From a virus: a stretch of 21,203 nt of DNA. Numbering within the stretch: position 1 is the first letter of the stretch; the number at the start of each line of letters is the position of its first letter. Below, piece by piece: positions 18,862 through 21,203 of the stretch. Where the stretch lies: positions 1 through 21,203 of the IMG/VR virus record IMGVR_UViG_3300030328_001506. One strand, written 5' to 3'. The notes under the pieces were generated by a model that saw only the letters and a program-made list of their open reading frames with translations, did not search any database and had not been told where the DNA came from. The position numbers were made by a program, and so were the translations under genes.

Positions 18862-21203
18862 TGGCTAGAGTACATCCGTTTCAAACAAATTTTACTGCAG
18901 GAGAATTATCTCCTAAACTACACGGACAGATTGATTTTAAAAAATACAATAATGGTGTAGAAACTTTAAAAAATTTAACAGTATTTCCACAAGGAGGAGC
19001 AACTAGAAGATTTGGTTCACGATTTGTGTGTGAGGTAAAAGATTCTAGCAAAGTTACACGATTAATTCCTTTTGAATTTAATATAGAACAAGCATATATA
19101 TTAGAATTTGGTAATTTGTATATTAGATTTTATAAAGATAATGGACAAATAACTGAAGCTACAAAAAGTATATCAGCAATTACAAAAGCAAATCCAGCAG
19201 TAGTTACTGCAACATCACACGGATATTCAAATGGAGATCATGTATGGATTAATGATGTTGGAGGAATGACCGAAGTAAATGGCAGGCGATTTACTGTAGC
19301 CAACAAAACAACAAATACTTTTGAATTATCTGGGATAAATTCAAGTGATTATACAACATACACATCAGGCGGAACTGCAGCAAAAGTATATGAAATAGCA
19401 ACAGAATATACTTCGGCACAATTATCGGAATTACAATTTGCACAATCTGCAGATGTTATGTATATAGTTCACGAATCACACGAACCTACTAAATTAACAA
19501 GAACAGGGCATACATCTTGGACAATTTCAGATGTAGATTTTGAAAAAGGACCTTATTTGGATCAAAATACAACTGATACAACACTAACAGCTAGTGCAAC
19601 AACAGTAGGTACAGGAAGAACATTAACTGCAAGTGCAAGTTTATTTGCAAGTACAGATGTAGGTAGATTATTTAAATTAGGTACTGGACACGGAAAAATT
19701 ACAGGTTATACAAGTGCAACAGAAGTAACAGTAGAAGTATTAGTTGCATTAACAAGTAGTGGAACAAAAACTTGGTCATTAGGTGCATATTCTAATACAA
19801 CAGGATTTCCGAGAGCAGTTAGTTTTTTTGAACAACGATTAGTATTTGCAGGATCAACAAGTTATCCACAAACAATATGGGGATCACAATCTGGTATATA
19901 TGAAAATTTTGATGAAGGTGATGCAGAAGCTGCAGATGCTTTTATATATACAATAGCGGCAAACAGAGTAAATGCAATTAGGTGGTTAGCACCATCAAAA
20001 GATTTAATGGTAGGTACAGCAGGTTCTGAATTTAAAGTAAGCCGACCTACAGGTGAACCATTACAACCAGATAATATTAATATACAACAACAAACCTCTT
20101 ATGGTGTTTATCCTTTACGCCCTATACAAATTGGAAATTTAATTTTATTTGTACAAAGGCAACAACGAAAAGTAAGGCAATTATATTATAGATTTGAAGA
20201 TGATGCTTATACTGCACCAGATATGACTATTTTAGCTGAACATATTACTGAAGGCGGAATAACAGAAGTTGATTATGCTCAAGAACCAGATGCAATATAT
20301 TGGGCAATAAGAAATGATGGTGTTTTATTAGGAATGACATTTAATAGAGAAGAAGATGTTGTTGCGTGGCATCAGCATACAATAGGTGGAAAAACAGGAA
20401 CAGCTACAATAACTGTAACAGATTATGCTAATATACCAAGAGGTAGTAGAATTGTTTTAACAAAATCAAATGGAACACAAGTAACATTTACATCAGAAAC
20501 CGCAGGAAGTTCTTCACCATCAGAAACAAATGGATGGCGACCTAATACAAATAATGACACAACTGCAGATAATATTTATACAGCAATAAATGCACACGCA
20601 GATTTTACAGTATCAAATCCAGCAGCAAATGTTGTAACTATTACAGAAACAAGTCCACAGGCAGTAGGGTATTTAACTGTAGAAACAACAGATTCTACTA
20701 GATTAGCGGCAACAAGTGAAGGAATAGCAAAAGCGAAAAGTGTAGCAAGTATTCCACAAGGAGGAGAAGATCAAGTATGGGTAATAGTAGAGCGAGTAAT
20801 AAATGGGTCAACAGTACAATATGTAGAGTATCTTGATTCTACTTCTAATATGGATAGTTATTTAACAGGTTCAGTAAATTCTTCTACATCTACTGTTACA
20901 GCATTAGATCATTTAGAAGGGCAAAAAGTACAAGTATTAATAGGAGATGCAGTATATCCAACACAAACAGTTACAAATGGAGCAATAACTGTTAATATAC
21001 CAAGTGAATTATCAACAAAAACAATTAATATAGGATTGGGGTTTGTGTCAACATTAAAAACTTTAAGAGTGGAAGCTGGAGCACAAGCAGGTACTTCACA
21101 GGGTAGAAAAAAAAGATATAATGAAGTTATGGTAAGATTATTAAATACAGTAGGTGTAACAATAAATGGAGATCAATTACCATTTAGAACATCATCTACG
21201 CCA
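18861..21203 (+). CDS. Tail tubular protein B (T7 gp12-like), C-terminus off the right edge
   Basis: The frame is open for 781 codons to the window edge. The N-terminus PFQTNFTAGELSPKLHGQID with NNGVETLKNLTVFPQGGATR (30-49) and RFGSRFVCEVK is the signature of T7 gp12-type tail tube B. Residues about 103-179 (ITKANPAVVTATSHGYSNGD, then MTEVNGRRFTVANKTTNTFE) form the small beta domain often annotated as E1 FCCH-like in phage tail proteins. Later segments (FPRAVSFFEQRLVFAGS, TIWGSQSGIYENF) are also typical. T7 gp12 is 794 aa; this one is at least 781 and not finished, so it is slightly longer. It forms the nozzle of the short tail. Confidence 0.9.
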   Translation, partial: MARVHPFQTNFTAGELSPKLHGQIDFKKYNNGVETLKNLTVFPQGGATRRFGSRFVCEVKDSSKVTRLIPFEFNIEQAYILEFGNLYIRFYKDNGQITEATKSISAITKANPAVVTATSHGYSNGDHVWINDVGGMTEVNGRRFTVANKTTNTFELSGINSSDYTTYTSGGTAAKVYEIATEYTSAQLSELQFAQSADVMYIVHESHEPTKLTRTGHTSWTISDVDFEKGPYLDQNTTDTTLTASATTVGTGRTLTASASLFASTDVGRLFKLGTGHGKITGYTSATEVTVEVLVALTSSGTKTWSLGAYSNTTGFPRAVSFFEQRLVFAGSTSYPQTIWGSQSGIYENFDEGDAEAADAFIYTIAANRVNAIRWLAPSKDLMVGTAGSEFKVSRPTGEPLQPDNINIQQQTSYGVYPLRPIQIGNLILFVQRQQRKVRQLYYRFEDDAYTAPDMTILAEHITEGGITEVDYAQEPDAIYWAIRNDGVLLGMTFNREEDVVAWHQHTIGGKTGTATITVTDYANIPRGSRIVLTKSNGTQVTFTSETAGSSSPSETNGWRPNTNNDTTADNIYTAINAHADFTVSNPAANVVTITETSPQAVGYLTVETTDSTRLAATSEGIAKAKSVASIPQGGEDQVWVIVERVINGSTVQYVEYLDSTSNMDSYLTGSVNSSTSTVTALDHLEGQKVQVLIGDAVYPTQTVTNGAITVNIPSELSTKTINIGLGFVSTLKTLRVEAGAQAGTSQGRKKRYNEVMVRLLNTVGVTINGDQLPFRTSSTP

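Noticed and set aside
1-21203. CRISPR array, insertion sequence, integrase with att site, or T7-type phage RNA polymerase promoters.
   Set aside because: I saw no regularly spaced long repeats, no transposase or recombinase motifs, and no recurring 20-bp phage promoter sequence.

Overview
The window is part of a low-GC, double-stranded DNA tailed phage genome, most likely a podovirus of an AT-rich bacterial host. The rightward half encodes a T7-type virion order: small terminase, large terminase, T7-like portal, scaffold, major capsid protein, tail tube A and tail tube B. The AT-rich codons, very tight gene packing and HNH/helicase/primase set resemble the small marine podoviruses that infect SAR11-type bacteria. 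That host assignment is inference; no host marker is present. No RNA polymerase, DNA polymerase, integrase, tRNA or CRISPR array is visible in these 21 kb.

Layout. Positions 1-9511 are read almost entirely leftward. At the far left is a lysis cassette: a 35-aa membrane peptide, a 3-TM holin and a T4-type lysozyme cut by the window edge. Next come the DNA metabolism genes: a Cas4/RecB-like exonuclease with an Fe-S cluster signature, a putative ssDNA-binding protein, a Ref-like HNH nuclease, a DEAH helicase, a RepB/AEP-type primase and a DUF1376 replication protein. A candidate origin, made of hexamer repeats plus two hairpins, lies directly upstream of the DUF1376 gene. Beyond it (6.9-9.5 kb) is a run of small genes of unknown function, probably early host-interaction genes. 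A two-gene rightward island at 2744-3158, headed by a Cro-like regulator, interrupts the leftward block and has a divergent promoter region.

Positions 9610-21203 are read rightward: small terminase; a GC-rich noncoding-looking segment with a terminator; a Hjc-like nuclease; two small membrane proteins; large terminase; an eleven-lysine 20-aa peptide; two GNAT acetyltransferases interleaved with three small proteins that share a C-terminal K-T-x-L-G-G motif; portal; a Bbp19-like protein; scaffold; capsid; a probable decoration protein; a terminator; and tail tube proteins A and B (B runs off the right edge).

How it may work together. A 13-bp imperfect palindrome (ACTTTAGTTAAGT type) recurs at promoter regions. 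It overlaps core promoter elements of two leftward early promoters (a half-site overlaps a third), and lies just upstream of weak -35 boxes at the lysis and resolvase-terminase promoters. This suggests one phage DNA-binding protein, plausibly the Cro-like product, that turns early genes down and late genes on. Four first-in-operon genes have a -10 box only 5-8 nt before the start codon and no Shine-Dalgarno sequence, so they may be translated from leaderless mRNAs. These regulatory readings come from the sequence by eye and are hypotheses.
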